Source of the DNA: Bacteroidales bacterium
GTDB lineage: Bacteria; Bacteroidota; Bacteroidia; Bacteroidales; UBA932
NCBI GenBank assembly: GCA_017443845.1
Contig: JAFSXX010000038.1
Span: 1 to 46,331 of the forward strand
Length of the DNA: 46,331 bases
Direction of reading: 5' to 3'
A program made the translations under genes and the position numbers. The first letter of the stretch is position 1; every line of letters starts with the position of its first letter. The notes under the pieces were generated by a model that saw nothing but the letters and a program-made list of their open reading frames with translations, was not told the origin of the DNA and made no database searches. This document shows positions 8,925-16,966 of the stretch, piece by piece.

Positions 8925-9080
8925 GCAAAAGGCAGGTCTTCTGACTCGCTCCTTTCCGCCGGCCTTCCCAGGAATGGCACCCAGTGGCTTGAGAAAGCGG
9001 AAAACTATCGGAGCATACAGCAGCGGGAACTGTCCGGGATTCGCACCCGGTTCCCTATTAATCCTTGTAATAAAAGAACC
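8925..9080 (-). promoter_or_regulatory. Cobalamin (B12) riboswitch
   Basis: On the minus strand the sequence contains the conserved cobalamin-aptamer blocks in order: AATAGGGAA followed by GGGTGCGAATCCCGGACAG, then CCCGCTGCTGTA, then GCCACTGGG, GGGAAGGCCGG and finally AGTCAGAAGACCTGCC, the B12-box region. All core blocks look intact, so the aptamer should fold and bind adenosyl- or hydroxocobalamin. It starts about 10 bases after the 3' end of tRNA-His and is probably on the same transcript. No B12-related gene follows; pbpC ends on the opposite strand. Limits are approximate to about 10 bases. Confidence 0.93.
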
Positions 9081-9089
9081 TTCTGTCCT

Positions 9090-9166
9090 TGGGGTGGATG
9101 ATGGGACTCGAACCCACGACACTCGGAACCACAATCCGATGCTCTGCCAACTGAACTACATCCACC
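9090..9166 (-). tRNA. tRNA-His (anticodon GTG)
   Basis: On the minus strand this reads as a full cloverleaf starting GGTGGATGTAGTTCAG, with the extra 5' G(-1) opposite discriminator C73 that marks tRNA-His. The anticodon loop is TTGTGGT, the T-arm contains GTTCGAGT, and the CCA end is encoded (9090-9092). The cobalamin riboswitch follows within about 10 bases. Confidence 0.97.
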
Positions 9167-9198
9167 ATTTACCGGTCCGGAATCACCGAACCGGACTG

Positions 9199-9228
9199 CA
9201 AAGATAAACAATGTTTGTCATTTGCAAA
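9199..9228 (-). promoter_or_regulatory. Promoter for tRNA-His and probably the riboswitch
   Basis: TATCTTTG (9199-9206, read on minus) with TTTG at 9225-9228 and an 18-base spacer is a near-ideal Bacteroidetes promoter. Transcription would start near 9192, about 26 bases before the tRNA. No second promoter fits between the tRNA and the riboswitch. Confidence 0.8.
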
Positions 9229-9246
9229 CATTTTTTCTGAATAGCC

Positions 9247-10131
9247 CTACTCGGGATTCATCTCGAGGGTAATCTGAACCTTATAGTTTTTGCCGGCGTA
9301 AGCGACGTTCGTATTGAGATTCAGCGTCATCGTATTCCCGTCCCTGACGACCGTGCCGTTTCCTGAGATGCCCACTACGGGGTTGTCCTTATGGTTCACG
9401 CGGAAATTATAGCTGAAGCTGTCGTTTGCCCCCACTTCGAAAACGCCTATGTAGGGATCATCCTTGGCGAAGTCGAACACGAAAGATCCGGTCTCGGTGA
9501 AAATCACCCTTTCGAGTCGGTATCCCTCGAATTCGGAAGGATTAACGTTTACGCCGTTCTCGGCAAAATACGCTGCCATTTCCCTGAAATCGGCTCCGGC
9601 GAAGAGTTTGGTGGTGGCCAGTCCGGAAGAGAGGCCCTCGCCCTCAGCCGAGATATAGGTGTTCTTGACCTTCCAGTTGCGGCACAGGTCATCGGCCACG
9701 GTGCCCTTTATCTTATCGCCCGAGCCGCTGACTGCGACATCGATATTGAAATCGCCGGACAGGGAAGAATATGCCGCCTTGGTCGGATTGCCCGCAGCGT
9801 CGTACTCCACCCGGAGAGTCGCGCCAAGGGCATTCAGGCGGAAAGTAGCTGTCGAGCGGGTCTCGACGGTAAACTTATCGATGACGAAGGAAGCCTTACC
9901 GTTCCTCTTGATATTGGCGATATAACATCCCGAGGAGGTGATCTCTATGAACGAAGGGAGACGTTCCCCCTCGATATATTTGGCCAGTTCGGGAGTATCG
10001 AACGAGATTTTGGCGTGCAGTTCCTTATACTGGGGAACGGGCAGCTTCTCCTGCTGCTTCTCTTTCTCGCAGGAGGCCAGGAACATCATACCGATGCAGC
10101 ACAAAGCCAACAGGCAGAAAAACTTTTTCAT
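9247..10131 (-). CDS. Lipoprotein of unknown function
   Basis: This 294-residue protein has a signal peptide ending in the lipobox LASC (Cys20), so it is probably anchored in the inner or outer membrane. The mature part is rich in beta-strand-like alternation (for example SFVIDKFTVETRSTATFRL and GTVVRDGNTMTLNLNTNVAY). It resembles the many Bacteroidetes DUF lipoproteins found beside outer-membrane proteins, but I do not recognise a specific family. The gene starts 10 bases after the upstream outer-membrane-protein gene ends, so the two are very likely one operon. No catalytic motif is visible. Confidence 0.75.
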   Translation of the reverse strand: MKKFFCLLALCCIGMMFLASCEKEKQQEKLPVPQYKELHAKISFDTPELAKYIEGERLPSFIEITSSGCYIANIKRNGKASFVIDKFTVETRSTATFRLNALGATLRVEYDAAGNPTKAAYSSLSGDFNIDVAVSGSGDKIKGTVADDLCRNWKVKNTYISAEGEGLSSGLATTKLFAGADFREMAAYFAENGVNVNPSEFEGYRLERVIFTETGSFVFDFAKDDPYIGVFEVGANDSFSYNFRVNHKDNPVVGISGNGTVVRDGNTMTLNLNTNVAYAGKNYKVQITLEMNPE

Positions 10132-10141
10132 AACTATGATT

Positions 10142-10909
10142 TTAGAACAGTTTCACATTCACGTTGAAGCGCAGCACGGGAAATACCGGAATCTTCGCGA
10201 AGACATCCAGCACGCCGCCGTCTTCATTGTTGACATCGGCGCTGGTAATCTGGATATGGTCGGCCTTCGCCACATTGTTGAGATTGCGGCCGTCCGCCCA
10301 GCAGCCCCACGGGCCGGTATAATATGCTCCGAAATCGACCGAGACGCTTACCGGATTGAGTTTAGGGATAGAGCGGCCCAGGCCGATTCCGAGATAGGGA
10401 CGCAGCTGGTTGACCTCGATGCCAAGATGGCAGATACCGTTCTTATCGGTCGTGATGAAGGTGTCGCCTATCTTGAGGCCTGCAGTTCCCCAGTCGGACT
10501 TCTCGAGGAAGGGCTCCTTGTTGTAAACTTTCAGCAGCGAAGCCGGGCCGTAGGAGAGTCCGGCGGTGAAGTGGAAGGGAGATTCGCTGCCGGTAAAGAG
10601 ATCGACCATAAGTCCTCCGCCCTTGAGGGCAGGTTCGAACAGGACGGTCACATCGCTGGCGCCCCTGGGGGTTCCGTCGTAGTTGGTCATATTCAGGTTC
10701 CTGGTCACCGAAGTATGGATAAAGGAGGGCCACCACGAACCGTTGAGACGAAGTTCGACGATCTCTCCCACCGGAGCCGCCACCTGGAGCGAGACTCCGT
10801 CGGTACCCACCGCCACGCCGGCGGTGAGATGATCGAAGTATTGTGCAGAAGCCGCGGCCGGTGCCAGCAGCACGGCGAGGGCTATCACGATTTTATTCAG
10901 GATCTTCAT
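10142..10909 (-). CDS. Predicted outer-membrane beta-barrel protein
   Basis: This 255-residue protein has a Sec signal peptide (MKILNKIVIALAVLLAPAAA, cleavage after ASA) and ends in ...FNVNVKLF. A C-terminal aromatic residue after an alternating strand is typical of outer-membrane barrels. The middle has many amphipathic beta-like segments and glycines. No specific family is recognised. It is first in a two-gene unit with the lipoprotein at 9247-10131 and begins only 17 bases beyond the T-tract of a strong terminator that ends nifJ. Its own promoter is not obvious and it may depend on read-through. Confidence 0.72.
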   Translation of the reverse strand: MKILNKIVIALAVLLAPAAASAQYFDHLTAGVAVGTDGVSLQVAAPVGEIVELRLNGSWWPSFIHTSVTRNLNMTNYDGTPRGASDVTVLFEPALKGGGLMVDLFTGSESPFHFTAGLSYGPASLLKVYNKEPFLEKSDWGTAGLKIGDTFITTDKNGICHLGIEVNQLRPYLGIGLGRSIPKLNPVSVSVDFGAYYTGPWGCWADGRNLNNVAKADHIQITSADVNNEDGGVLDVFAKIPVFPVLRFNVNVKLF

Positions 10910-10925
10910 AACAGTCGCTTATTCA

Positions 10926-10959
10926 AGAAAAAGAGGGGCCGGAAAACCCCCGGCCCCTC
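10926..10959 (-). terminator. Intrinsic terminator after nifJ
   Basis: On the minus strand GAGGGGCCGG pairs with CCGGCCCCTC (10933-10942 with 10950-10959), followed by a TTTTT tract. It starts about 15 bases after the nifJ stop. Because the next minus-strand gene begins only 17 bases further on, this hairpin could also act as a partial-read-through attenuator. Confidence 0.85.
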
Positions 10960-10974
10960 GAAGTCAAACAAATA

Positions 10975-13900
10975 CTATCTGTCCGCCAGGCGTTTGTAAG
11001 TATTGTAACGCCACTTTGCGAATTCCTCAGTCTTGCCGAAGAGTTCTGCGGCATTCTCCGGGAAGGACTTCATCAGTGATGCGTAACGTACCTCACCCTT
11101 GAGGAAATCCTGGAAGAGGCTCCAATCAGGCTCCTTGCTGTCGAGGCTGAACGGATTCTTGCCCTCTGCCTCGAGAGTCGGGTTGTAGCGGTAGAGATGC
11201 CAGTAGCCGCAAGCGACTGCCTTCTTCTCCTCCAGCTGGCTGTGACCCATACCGATCTTGAGACCGTGGTTGATACAAGGCGCATAAGCGATGATCAGCG
11301 AAGGTCCGTCGTAAGCCTCGGCCTCCTTGAGGGCGTTGAGCAGCTGTGCCTGGTTCGCACCCATTGCGACCTGTGCGACATAGACATAACCGTAGCTCAT
11401 AGCCATCATTCCGAGATCCTTCTTGCGTACGCGCTTGCCGGAAGTAGCGAACTTGGCGACTGCGCCCGCAGGAGTACTCTTGGAAGACTGTCCGCCGGTG
11501 TTGGAGTAAACCTCGGTATCGAGCACGAGGACGTTGACATTCTCGCCGGAAGCCAGGACGTGGTCCAGTCCGCCGTATCCGATGTCATAAGCCCAGCCGT
11601 CGCCGCCGAATATCCACTGGCTGCGGGCAGGGATGAAGTTCTGGAGCTCGAGAAGCTGCTTGCAGGTGTCGCATCCGCACTCGGTCATAAGGGGAACGAG
11701 TTTGTCGCAGACCTCGCGGGTGACGGGGCCGTTGCCGCGGTTGTTGAGCCACTTTTCGAAGAGTTCCTTCATTTCAGCGGTGCAGCAGGAGCACTCGAGG
11801 CCTTCCCTCATCAGGCGGGCCACAGTGTCGCGCACGCGCTCCGAACCGAGGCGAAGTCCGAGTCCGAACTCGGCGTTGTCCTCGAAGAGGGAGTTAGCCC
11901 ACGCGGGACCGTGTCCTTCGGCATTCTTGCAGAAAGGAGATGAAGGGAATGCAGCGCTGTAGATGGAGGAGCATCCCGTCGCGTTGGCAACCATCATACG
12001 GTCGCCGAAGAGCTGGGTGATGGTCTTGATGTAAGGGGTCTCGCCGCAACCTGCGCAGGCGCCGGAGAATTCGAAGAGAGGCTGTGCGAACTCGAGGTTC
12101 TTGACATTCTGAGCCTTCGGGAGAACCTCCTTGTAGCCGATATTGGCGTGGAGATAGTCGTAATTCGCCTGCTCGGGGATCTGCGACTCGTAGGATACCA
12201 TCGTGAGGGCCTTCTCCTTTGCGGGGCAGACATCGGCGCAGTTGCCGCAACCGGTGCAGTCCGCAGGGGAAACCTGCATCACGAACTTGTAGGATGCCAG
12301 CTGTGCCTTGCCGTCAGCGCACTTGGAGATGGGAGCCTTGGCAGCCTCATCAGCGGTCAGGAGGAAAGGACGGATAGCTGCGTGAGGGCAGACATAAGCG
12401 CACTGGTTGCACTGGATACAGTTAGCGGGATTCCACTCGGGAACCTCGACGGCGATGGCGCGCTTCTCGTAAGCTGCGGTGCCTGCGGGGATGGTGCCGT
12501 CCACCATATCGCCTGCGAAGGTGCTGACGGGAAGGTCGTTTCCGTTCTGCGAGGTGACGATGTCAGCCACGTTGCGGATGAACTCGGGAGCGAGACGGTT
12601 GTAGTTGGCATTGACGAACTTGCCGCCTGCGTTCTTCCAGCTCTCGGGGATCTCGACCTCGACATACTCGGCACCGCGGTCAACTGCGGCGTAGTTCATC
12701 TTGACGACATTCTCGCCCTTCTTGCCGTAGGACTTGTCGATAGCCTTCTTCATATAAGTGACTGCCTCATCGTAAGGGATGATGCCGGTGATCTTGAAGA
12801 ATGCCGACTGGAGGATGGTGTTGGTACGTCCGCCCAGACCGATCTCGGCTGCGATCTTGGTAGCGTTGATCAGATAGAGCTTGATATTCTTCTCGACGAT
12901 GGTCTTCTTGACGAAGTCGGGGATGTGCGCGAAGGTCTCCTCGGTGTCCCAGAGGCTGTTGAGCAGCAGGGAACCGCCGGGCTTGATGCCCTTGAGGACG
13001 TCATACTTGTAGAGGTATGAAGGCACGTGGCAAGCCACGAAGTCGGGAGTCGAAACCAGGTAGGGAGCCTTGATGGGCTTGTCGCCGAAACGAAGGTGCG
13101 AGCAGGTGTATCCGCCGGACTTCTTGGAGTCGTAGTCGAAATAACCCTGGCAGTACTTCGGGGTGTGGTCGCCGATGATCTTGATGGTGTTCTTGTTGGC
13201 ACCGACGGTTCCGTCAGAACCGAGGCCGTAGAACTTGCACTCGTAGGTGCCCTTCTTGACGATAGAGATCTCCTCCTTGAGCGGCAGGCTCTTGAAGGTG
13301 ACGTCGTCCACGATGCCGACGGTGAAGCCGTTCTTGGGCTTGCGCAGACGGAGGTTGTCGAACACTGCGATGATCTGTGCGGGGCTGGTATCCTTGGAGG
13401 AGAGACCGTAGCGGCCGCCGACCACCTTGGGAGCGTTCTCGCCCATCTCGAAGAGAGCGGTCTTGACATCCATATAGAGGGGCTCTCCGAGAGCGCCGGG
13501 CTCCTTGGTACGGTCGAGGACTGCGATCTTCTTGACAGTCTTGGGAAGGGCCTTGAGGAAGTATTTGGTGGAGAAAGGCCTGTAGAGGCGGACGATCACG
13601 AGTCCGATCTTAGCGTGGTCCTTCTCGATGAGATAGTCGATGGTCTCCTTGATGGTCTCGGTAACCGAACCCATCGCGATGATGATATTCTCGGCATCGG
13701 GAGCGCCGTAATAGTCGAAGGGACGGTAGCGGCGGCCGGTGAGCTCGCTGATCTCGCCCATATAGCGGGCAACGATATCGGGAACAGCCTCATAATAAGG
13801 GTTGCAAGCCTCGCGTGCCTGGAAATAGACGTCGGGGTTCTGGTTGGTGCCCCTGGTGACGGGGTGATTCGGGTTGAGAGCCCTCTCGCGGAACTTGGCG

Positions 13901-14505
13901 AGAGCCTTCTCGCTCACGAGGGGACGGAGGTCCTCAGCCTCGAGGATCTCGATCTTCTGGATCTCGTGGGAGGTGCGGAAGCCGTCGAAGAAGTGGACGA
14001 AGGGAATACTCGACTTGATTGCGGAGAGATGTGCCACTGCGCCGAGGTCCATCGCTTCCTGAACGGAAGCCGATGCCAGCAGTGCGAAGCCGGTCTGGCG
14101 GACGCTCATCACATCCTGGTGGTCACCGAAGATGGAGAGGGCCTGCGAAGCGAGGGTACGCGCCGAAACGTGGAAGACGGCCGGAAGCAGCTCGCCCGAA
14201 ATCTTGTACATATTGGGAATCATCAGCAGAAGTCCCTGTGAAGCCGTGAAGGTGGAGGTAAGGCTTCCTGCCTGGAGCGAACCGTGGACTGCGCCTGCTG
14301 CGCCTGCCTCGCTCTGCATCTCGGTGACCTTTACGGTCTCGCCGAACATGTTCTTCTTGCCGAATGCGGCCCATTCGTCAATATACTCCGCCATTGTGGA
14401 CGACGGGGTGATAGGGTAAATAGCCGCGTGCTCACTGAAGAGGTATGCCACGTGAGCCGCGGCATAATTGCCATCACAAGTGATGAATTTTTTTTCTTTA
14501 GCCAT
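10975..14505 (-). CDS. nifJ: Pyruvate:ferredoxin (flavodoxin) oxidoreductase
   Basis: This 1176-residue single-chain PFOR oxidises pyruvate with CoA to acetyl-CoA and CO2 and passes electrons to ferredoxin; it is oxygen-sensitive and cytoplasmic. The length matches the family. The N-terminal pyruvate/TPP domain has TEMQSEAGAAGAVHGSLQAG. Two [4Fe-4S] ferredoxin clusters are visible near residues 695-755 (CIQCNQCAYVCP and CTGCGNCADVCP). A further cysteine-containing cluster and TPP-binding region begins at GACAGCGETPYIK near residue 815, with GGDGWAYDIGYGG and NTGGQSSKSTP further on. It is transcribed alone and followed by a strong terminator. The start MAKEKKFITCDGN is the only sensible one. 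A possible -7 element, TAATTTTG, lies at 14573-14580. Confidence 0.97.
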   Translation of the reverse strand: MAKEKKFITCDGNYAAAHVAYLFSEHAAIYPITPSSTMAEYIDEWAAFGKKNMFGETVKVTEMQSEAGAAGAVHGSLQAGSLTSTFTASQGLLLMIPNMYKISGELLPAVFHVSARTLASQALSIFGDHQDVMSVRQTGFALLASASVQEAMDLGAVAHLSAIKSSIPFVHFFDGFRTSHEIQKIEILEAEDLRPLVSEKALAKFRERALNPNHPVTRGTNQNPDVYFQAREACNPYYEAVPDIVARYMGEISELTGRRYRPFDYYGAPDAENIIIAMGSVTETIKETIDYLIEKDHAKIGLVIVRLYRPFSTKYFLKALPKTVKKIAVLDRTKEPGALGEPLYMDVKTALFEMGENAPKVVGGRYGLSSKDTSPAQIIAVFDNLRLRKPKNGFTVGIVDDVTFKSLPLKEEISIVKKGTYECKFYGLGSDGTVGANKNTIKIIGDHTPKYCQGYFDYDSKKSGGYTCSHLRFGDKPIKAPYLVSTPDFVACHVPSYLYKYDVLKGIKPGGSLLLNSLWDTEETFAHIPDFVKKTIVEKNIKLYLINATKIAAEIGLGGRTNTILQSAFFKITGIIPYDEAVTYMKKAIDKSYGKKGENVVKMNYAAVDRGAEYVEVEIPESWKNAGGKFVNANYNRLAPEFIRNVADIVTSQNGNDLPVSTFAGDMVDGTIPAGTAAYEKRAIAVEVPEWNPANCIQCNQCAYVCPHAAIRPFLLTADEAAKAPISKCADGKAQLASYKFVMQVSPADCTGCGNCADVCPAKEKALTMVSYESQIPEQANYDYLHANIGYKEVLPKAQNVKNLEFAQPLFEFSGACAGCGETPYIKTITQLFGDRMMVANATGCSSIYSAAFPSSPFCKNAEGHGPAWANSLFEDNAEFGLGLRLGSERVRDTVARLMREGLECSCCTAEMKELFEKWLNNRGNGPVTREVCDKLVPLMTECGCDTCKQLLELQNFIPARSQWIFGGDGWAYDIGYGGLDHVLASGENVNVLVLDTEVYSNTGGQSSKSTPAGAVAKFATSGKRVRKKDLGMMAMSYGYVYVAQVAMGANQAQLLNALKEAEAYDGPSLIIAYAPCINHGLKIGMGHSQLEEKKAVACGYWHLYRYNPTLEAEGKNPFSLDSKEPDWSLFQDFLKGEVRYASLMKSFPENAAELFGKTEEFAKWRYNTYKRLADR

Positions 14506-14655
14506 AAAAATACTAAGTGTATGAATAATTATATTTTAGCGATTTGATACTTCTACCGCATTATACAACCGCCAAAATTAGGCATTATTTTTGAAAAATG
14601 GCATACTTATAAAATAATTATTCGTACTTTTACGGAAACTAACAAACGACAGGTT

Positions 14656-15300
14656 ATGAAGAGACTTTTGATTTCCGCAATGATGATTGTCCTGGGGACC
14701 GTGGCGTTCGCCCAGGACGACGATGTGGACACCCTTTTCTATGTCCGCCCCGCTTTCGACAAAGGATATGTTTTCCTTGAGGATGGAGGCATCCAGCAGG
14801 GAGTCATCAACATCTGCAACATCGACCAGACGGTCCGCTTCATCGACCCTATGGGCGACACCCTGGTAATGGAAGGCTCCGAGAAGGCCCTCAAGGTCAG
14901 CATCGGCCAGACCACCTACTACCGTTTCAAGGACCGCTTCACCGAGATGGTCGATTATGCGGGTGACGTTGCCCTCGGCCTCCAGAGGCAGGCCGTGCAG
15001 ATAGACAACGCCAAGGTCGGCGGTTTCGAGAACGCATCGGCTACGGCATCGGTCGAATCCTACGGAGTTGACGCGATGACCGGACTCTACTACAAGCACA
15101 TAGACTTCCTTCCCGAGAACTGGAGCTTTTCCAACCGCTTCGTGCTCTACAAGGACGAGAAGTTCTATCTGGCCAACAAGAAGAATTTCCTGAAGTGCTT
15201 CCCCGACAAGAAGAACATCATCGAGGCCTTCACAGGAAAGGACAAGAACGCCCTCGGCACCCCCGAAAAGGTGAGGGAGCTGTTCGACAAACTGAAATAA
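14656..15300 (+). CDS. Secreted protein of unknown function
   Basis: This 214-residue protein begins with a clear Sec signal peptide (MKRLLISAMMIVLGTVAFAQ, cleavage after AFA), so the mature part is periplasmic or exported. The remainder is an acidic/basic mix with a lysine-rich C-terminus (PDKKNIIEAFTGKDKN). I do not recognise the family; it looks like one of the small conserved Bacteroidales exported proteins without assigned function. It is a single-gene unit convergent with fabD. Its terminator overlaps the last codons of fabD on the other strand. Confidence 0.75.
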   Translation: MKRLLISAMMIVLGTVAFAQDDDVDTLFYVRPAFDKGYVFLEDGGIQQGVINICNIDQTVRFIDPMGDTLVMEGSEKALKVSIGQTTYYRFKDRFTEMVDYAGDVALGLQRQAVQIDNAKVGGFENASATASVESYGVDAMTGLYYKHIDFLPENWSFSNRFVLYKDEKFYLANKKNFLKCFPDKKNIIEAFTGKDKNALGTPEKVRELFDKLK

Positions 15301-15317
15301 TCAGCTGAAATAGAAGA

Positions 15318-16193
15318 CTAGCTGAGGCCTCCGGCGGTAACGTCGGGGGCCGTTTTTTTGACCAGTCCCTGAAGCACGGCGCCGGGGCCTATCTCCAGGA
15401 AGTCGGCGCAGCCTGCCGCTACCATATTGCGGACGGTCTGGGTCCAGCGCACGGGCGAGGTGAGCTGCATCAGCAGGTTCGCCTTGATCTCGGCGGGATC
15501 GGTATGCGGAAGGGCATCCACATTCTGGTAGATGGGGCACTCGGGGACATTGAAAGGGGTCTTCTCGATGGCCTCCGCCAGCTCTACGCGGGCGGGCTCC
15601 ATCAGCGGGGAGTGGAACGCTCCGCCCACCTGGAGCTGCACCGCGCGCTTGGCCCCGCGCTCCTTGAGAAGTTCGCAGGCGCGGCCCACCGCCTCCAATT
15701 CACCGGAAATGACGATCTGTCCCTCGCAGTTGTAGTTAGCGGCGACCACGGTGCCCTCGACCTCCCTGCAGGTATTCTCGACAACCTCCTGGGGGCAGGC
15801 CAGGATGGCGGCCATCGTTCCGGGAACGCTCTCGCAGCACTTCTGCATCGCACCGGCGCGGACAGCCACCAGGCGCAGCGCATCCTCGAACCCGAGGGCT
15901 CCGGATGCGACCAGGGCGGAGAACTCGCCGAGCGAGTGTCCAGCCACCATATCGGGCTTGGGAAGGCCGCTGCAGAGGGCGGTGATCACGGAATGGAGGA
16001 ATACCGCGGGCTGGGTCACGTTGGTGGCCTTGAGCTGTTCGGCGTCGCCGTTGAACATAATTTCGGTTATCTTGAATCCAAGTATCTCGTCCGCCTTGTC
16101 GAAAAGGCGCATGGCATAGGCGTTCGACTCATATAATTCCTTTCCCATACCGGGAAACTGCGACCCCTGTCCGGGGAAAACGTAGGCTTTCAT
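15318..16193 (-). CDS. fabD: Malonyl-CoA:ACP transacylase
   Basis: This 291-residue enzyme transfers malonyl from CoA to acyl carrier protein for type II fatty-acid synthesis in the cytoplasm. The N-terminus has the family signature PGQGSQFPGMG. The nucleophile is Ser87 in GHSLGEF, and the catalytic His lies in GGAFHSPLM. I chose the start MKAYVFPGQG at 16193; an in-frame ATG ten codons upstream overlaps the promoter and adds residues not found in the family. The acyl carrier protein gene acpP lies about 11 kb away (27068-27307). The C-terminal codons double as the terminator of the convergent gene. Confidence 0.95.
   Translation of the reverse strand: MKAYVFPGQGSQFPGMGKELYESNAYAMRLFDKADEILGFKITEIMFNGDAEQLKATNVTQPAVFLHSVITALCSGLPKPDMVAGHSLGEFSALVASGALGFEDALRLVAVRAGAMQKCCESVPGTMAAILACPQEVVENTCREVEGTVVAANYNCEGQIVISGELEAVGRACELLKERGAKRAVQLQVGGAFHSPLMEPARVELAEAIEKTPFNVPECPIYQNVDALPHTDPAEIKANLLMQLTSPVRWTQTVRNMVAAGCADFLEIGPGAVLQGLVKKTAPDVTAGGLS
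15326..15359 (+). terminator. Intrinsic terminator lying inside the 3' end of fabD
   Basis: On the plus strand GGCCTCCGGCG (15326-15336) pairs with CGTCGGGGGCC (15341-15351) with two G-U pairs and a GTAA tetraloop, followed by seven Ts. It ends the transcript of the exported protein at 14656-15300. The same bases encode the last dozen residues of FabD on the minus strand, up to its stop at 15318. Confidence 0.85.
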
Positions 16194-16220
16194 AAAAACA
16201 GTGTCTATTTCTGGATTTTG

Positions 16221-16228
16221 CAAAGATA
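16221..16228 (-). promoter_or_regulatory. -7 element upstream of fabD
   Basis: TATCTTTG, read on the minus strand, matches TAnnTTTG and lies 27 bases upstream of the chosen fabD start. No convincing TTTG is present at the -33 distance. Confidence 0.55.
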
Positions 16229-16252
16229 CAACTTTTCAGATTCTTACTCGTT

Positions 16253-16765
16253 TTAGAAAGAATCGCTCATCTTGATGAAAATATATTTGTCGTAAAGTAC
16301 ATATTTTACTCGCCCGGTCATTCCGAATCTATATCCGTCATCTTCCCCATAATAATATCCTTCTATTATCAAGCGGTCTGTATCAAGTTGAAATAATACA
16401 GGGTCTTCAGTTTCAGAATTCCAGACATAATATGCCTTGTCTCCAATGATTGTCCAAGTCCTCCTATCATCCGACGGATCAGATACCCAATCATATATTT
16501 TATTGTTCCAATGATAAATCGTAACTGAATAATCATCACCGGAATCTTTGACAATAGTAAACTTTATGTCATTGTCGTCTTTAGGATTATATGGATCACA
16601 CTCTCCTTTTCTTTGACTCATTATCTCATCTTCAACCTTGCTATAATAATCATACTGAATCAAACCCCATGTTCCTTCAATCTTCTTGGTTATTGAATCC
16701 TTGGAACAAGAGATTAAGATGTTGGCAGCTATTACCAAAAACAGAAAGAATAATGATTTCTTCAT
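16253..16765 (-). CDS. AT-rich small lipoprotein, lipocalin-like
   Basis: This 170-residue predicted lipoprotein has a signal peptide MKKSLFFLFLVIAANILISC (lipobox LISC, Cys20). The mature protein starts SKDSITKKIEGTWGLIQYDY; the GTW motif near the N-terminus followed by alternating beta-strands recalls the small lipocalin-like or DUF lipoproteins of Bacteroidetes. No function can be assigned. Base composition differs sharply from the neighbours: 16321-16380 is 38% G+C, against 62% for 17461-17520. With tRNA-Arg only about 90 bases away, recent acquisition is plausible. I preferred the start at 16765 over the ATG three codons upstream because it gives the standard MKK signal peptide. Confidence 0.75.
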   Translation of the reverse strand: MKKSLFFLFLVIAANILISCSKDSITKKIEGTWGLIQYDYYSKVEDEIMSQRKGECDPYNPKDDNDIKFTIVKDSGDDYSVTIYHWNNKIYDWVSDPSDDRRTWTIIGDKAYYVWNSETEDPVLFQLDTDRLIIEGYYYGEDDGYRFGMTGRVKYVLYDKYIFIKMSDSF

Positions 16766-16791
16766 AATAATCATTCATATGAATACATTCA

Positions 16792-16799
16792 CAAAGATA
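16792..16799 (-). promoter_or_regulatory. -7 element upstream of the AT-rich lipoprotein
   Basis: TATCTTTG on the minus strand fits TAnnTTTG, 26 bases upstream of the chosen start codon at 16765. The surrounding DNA is AT-rich and no clear -33 box is seen. Confidence 0.5.
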
Positions 16800-16804
16800 T
16801 TAAT

Positions 16805-16839
16805 TTTGCATCAATTAATCATTAAAAGAACTATATTTG
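16805..16839 (+). promoter_or_regulatory. Promoter of tRNA-Arg
   Basis: TTTG (16805-16808) and TATATTTG (16832-16839) lie upstream of the tRNA, but the spacer is 23 bases instead of the usual 19-21. The -7 element ends 12 bases before the mature tRNA. Confidence 0.6.
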
Positions 16840-16851
16840 CAGTCTTGCGCC

Positions 16852-16923
16852 GCGCCCGTAGTTTAATGGATAGAATTGAGGATTCCGGTTCCTTAGGTTG
16901 GGGTTCGATTCCCCACGGGCGTA
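16852..16923 (+). tRNA. tRNA-Arg (anticodon CCG)
   Basis: The cloverleaf reads GCGCCCGTAGTTTAATGG at the 5' side, with anticodon stem AGGA/TCCT around loop TTCCGGT (anticodon CCG) and T-arm TGGGG-TTCGATT-CCCCA. The acceptor stem has a G1-T72 wobble pair. CCA is not encoded. It reads CGG codons. Confidence 0.95.
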
Positions 16924-16966
16924 CAAAACCATTATAATATCAATATTTAAAACTACTTCATTAGAT

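Noticed and set aside
13027-14241. 404-codon plus-strand frame opposite nifJ
   Set aside because: Shadow of a highly conserved enzyme; composition (Leu/Val/Asp/Gly-rich) reflects the reverse strand only.
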